Origin: Ichthyophonus hoferi
Lineage: Eukaryota > Opisthokonta > Ichthyosporea > Ichthyophonida > Ichthyophonidae
DNA: 64,000 bases
Direction of reading: 5' to 3'
NCBI GenBank assembly: GCA_002751075.1
Contig: NAOQ01000186.1
Location: forward strand, 46,788 to 110,787
Shown: positions 62,490 through 64,000 of the stretch, piece after piece
Layout of the letters: each line of letters opens with the position of its first letter
Numbering within the stretch: position 1 is the first letter of the stretch
Position numbers and translations under genes: made by a program
The notes under the pieces: generated by a model
Told to the model about the DNA's origin: nothing
What the model saw: only the letters and a program-made list of their open reading frames with translations
The model's database searches: none

Positions 62490-63420
62490 TACATAAACTC
62501 ATACCAATTCTGTTAGGGAAAACACCATAATGATATTAGCCTTTTGTTCCAACATTGGAACTTGGATCATCACTATCATGCAGTCTTGAATGGCAGCCTC
62601 AGTGTAGTGGTACCTCACTTGGGTATGCTTCATTCCTAATACCCCTTGTTTTCAGTTATCCTTATGGTTGACTGATTGTTCTCAAATACTGGAACTGGTT
62701 TCAAGGCAATACCTAGGCAATCTAGGTCTATCATCCACAAAGTCTTATAAACGGCAGTACATAGAGTTATGTACTCAGCTTCGGTACTGGAAGCGTCTAA
62801 AATGTAAAATGGTCTGTTTCTTGCTCACCCAGGAAACTGGAGAATACAAGATAAACAAGATAACACCAGTTGTGGATTTTCTTGAGTTTACATTCCTAGC
62901 AAAATCGGTATATGCTTAAGGAGTAAATTCGAGGGGCTTATGATGGTAGACTATACCTTTGTCTAGGTAGGATTTCAAGTATGCTATCACATGTAGTATT
63001 ATCTTCCATGTGAGTTGGAAGGATTGGAGGCAAAATGGCTAAGGAATCTTATCGCAAAAGCAATATGTGGACAGGTTAAGTCTGGCACCCCATAGGAGGC
63101 ATCCTATGGCCATTTGGTAGTCCCTCGCATAGGGTCGTTGGGGGTGGCTAAATCCAAACTTCTATCTGACTGGATAGTAAAAAATAAAATGACATGCTTG
63201 GCATTAGTCAAGTCTTAGTTTTTGAATAATTTCTCTCACATATCTCTCTTGAAGTACATGAATAGAATCATTCTCATCCTTTGTCAAAATGCCCACGTGC
63301 ACGAGAGCCATCTTTTTTGTATTGGGTCAATTTCATTTAGTCTTGTCAATATGTAGGACCTATTTGATTCACCTACTTAGCGTAAATACCTAAGTCTATA
63401 GCCTTGGCTAATTCATTATC
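62490..63420 (-). mobile_element. Fossil Ty1/copia-like fragment (end of reverse transcriptase and RNase H)
   Basis: Read on the minus strand, several segments match copia polyproteins: the region after the reverse transcriptase active site (DSIHVLQERYVREIIQKL at about 63190-63260), the HVIAYLKSYL-type segment (about 62970-63000) and an RNase H end with EYITLCTAV and ENNQSTIRI-like parts (about 62650-62790). It is heavily broken, has no visible terminal repeats, and seems distinct in sequence from the 5-11 kb element. Old and inactive. Confidence 0.7.
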
Positions 63421-64000
63421 ATTGGTATGATTGCTGGCGTGTTTTGTTCTAGGTATCCACACGTTCTAAATCGATGGCTCAAAAATAAATTTTCAGGGGA
63501 TGAAATCATAAAGAGCATGCGAAGCCTTCCTGTAGTGGTGTGCCAATGTTAATGCTGGCAAAGTTCACGAGTAAGAAAGCACCATTAAACCATTGAATAT
63601 ATAAAATAAATTGAAAAGTTTAATTTACCGATCAAAATTTAAAATTTACCAATCAAAAAGAGAGGAAATATATAATAGAATTTTTACTTCTATTATAGTA
63701 AAAAATATTAGTTTATTTTTTTTTCTTGTTATTTATAATTGTATATTTTGATCGAGAAGATTTTAATTCTGATTGGCAAATTAAACTTTTGATGGTGAAA
63801 CTTATCGATTGGATCGAAGTCCCCTACAATAAAACCATAACTATATATATATATATATATATACAGCCACAATTAGATTACAGTTACTACATGTACAATA
63901 CATCACCAAGTAAGAAGCTAAAGCAGTTAGCTAGAGTCTTTAGCCTGCTTCTTTGCCTGACAACGACAGCCTGATAGAACTCAGTACAACAGATACTAGT
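63421..64000. other. AT-rich end of window
   Basis: No gene recognised. Contains GATCAAAA/TTTGATNG-type short repeats (about 63630-63800) and a (TA)n tract at 63842-63862. Confidence 0.45.

Overview
This is nuclear DNA from an intron-rich eukaryote. Genes are split by many short GT-AG introns, non-coding DNA is AT-rich, and microsatellites, fossil Ty1/copia-type retrotransposons and two assembly gaps (6702-7164, 20820-21447) are present. A YEATS2-type ATAC subunit together with DHX35 and SmE fits an opisthokont. Genes in which a GT31-like domain is joined to a GT25 (collagen-galactosyltransferase-like) domain would fit an early-branching animal or a unicellular holozoan, but I cannot fix the species from sequence alone.

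Layout. 1-793 (minus): two 3' exons of a gene that leaves the window, probably a RING-type E3 ligase of the RNF115/126 kind. 0.8-5.1 kb: AT-rich spacer with pieces of a small inverted-repeat element. 5.1-11.4 kb: broken copia-like LTR retrotransposon. 11.95-24.52 kb (minus): a complete 21-exon DHX35 spliceosomal DEAH-box helicase gene (699 codons by my exon assembly). 25.75-29.58 kb (minus): a 6-exon gene for a membrane-anchored PPP-family phosphatase. 30.75-32.75 kb (minus): a type II membrane protein with a GT31-like N-terminal half and a GT25 C-terminal half, interrupted by one frameshift at an A7 run. 33-41.7 kb: repeats, including a second copy of the retroelement terminal region and a fold-back MITE-like element. 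41.73-53.58 kb (plus): a 21-exon YEATS2 gene, about 1,057 codons. 54.55-56.23 kb (minus): two-exon SNRPE (SmE). 59.07-61.01 kb (minus): an intact single-exon paralogue of the GT31-GT25 gene (647 aa). 62.5-63.4 kb: a copia-like RNase H fossil on the minus strand.

How the genes relate. DHX35 and SmE both serve pre-mRNA splicing. YEATS2 reads acylated histone lysines in the ATAC acetyltransferase complex. The phosphatase and the two double-domain glycosyltransferases all have a single N-terminal membrane anchor and probably act in the secretory pathway (inference). The least ordinary content is this group: two GT31-GT25 fusion genes, one of which has lost the N-terminal DxD motif, and a probably lumen-facing PPP phosphatase lacking one expected metal-binding histidine. 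A second unusual signal is strong local enrichment of the pentamer CCAAT/ATTGG in DHX35 introns and in a YEATS2 exon.

Exon models were made by eye from splice signals, reading-phase agreement and recalled family sequences. No alignment was run.
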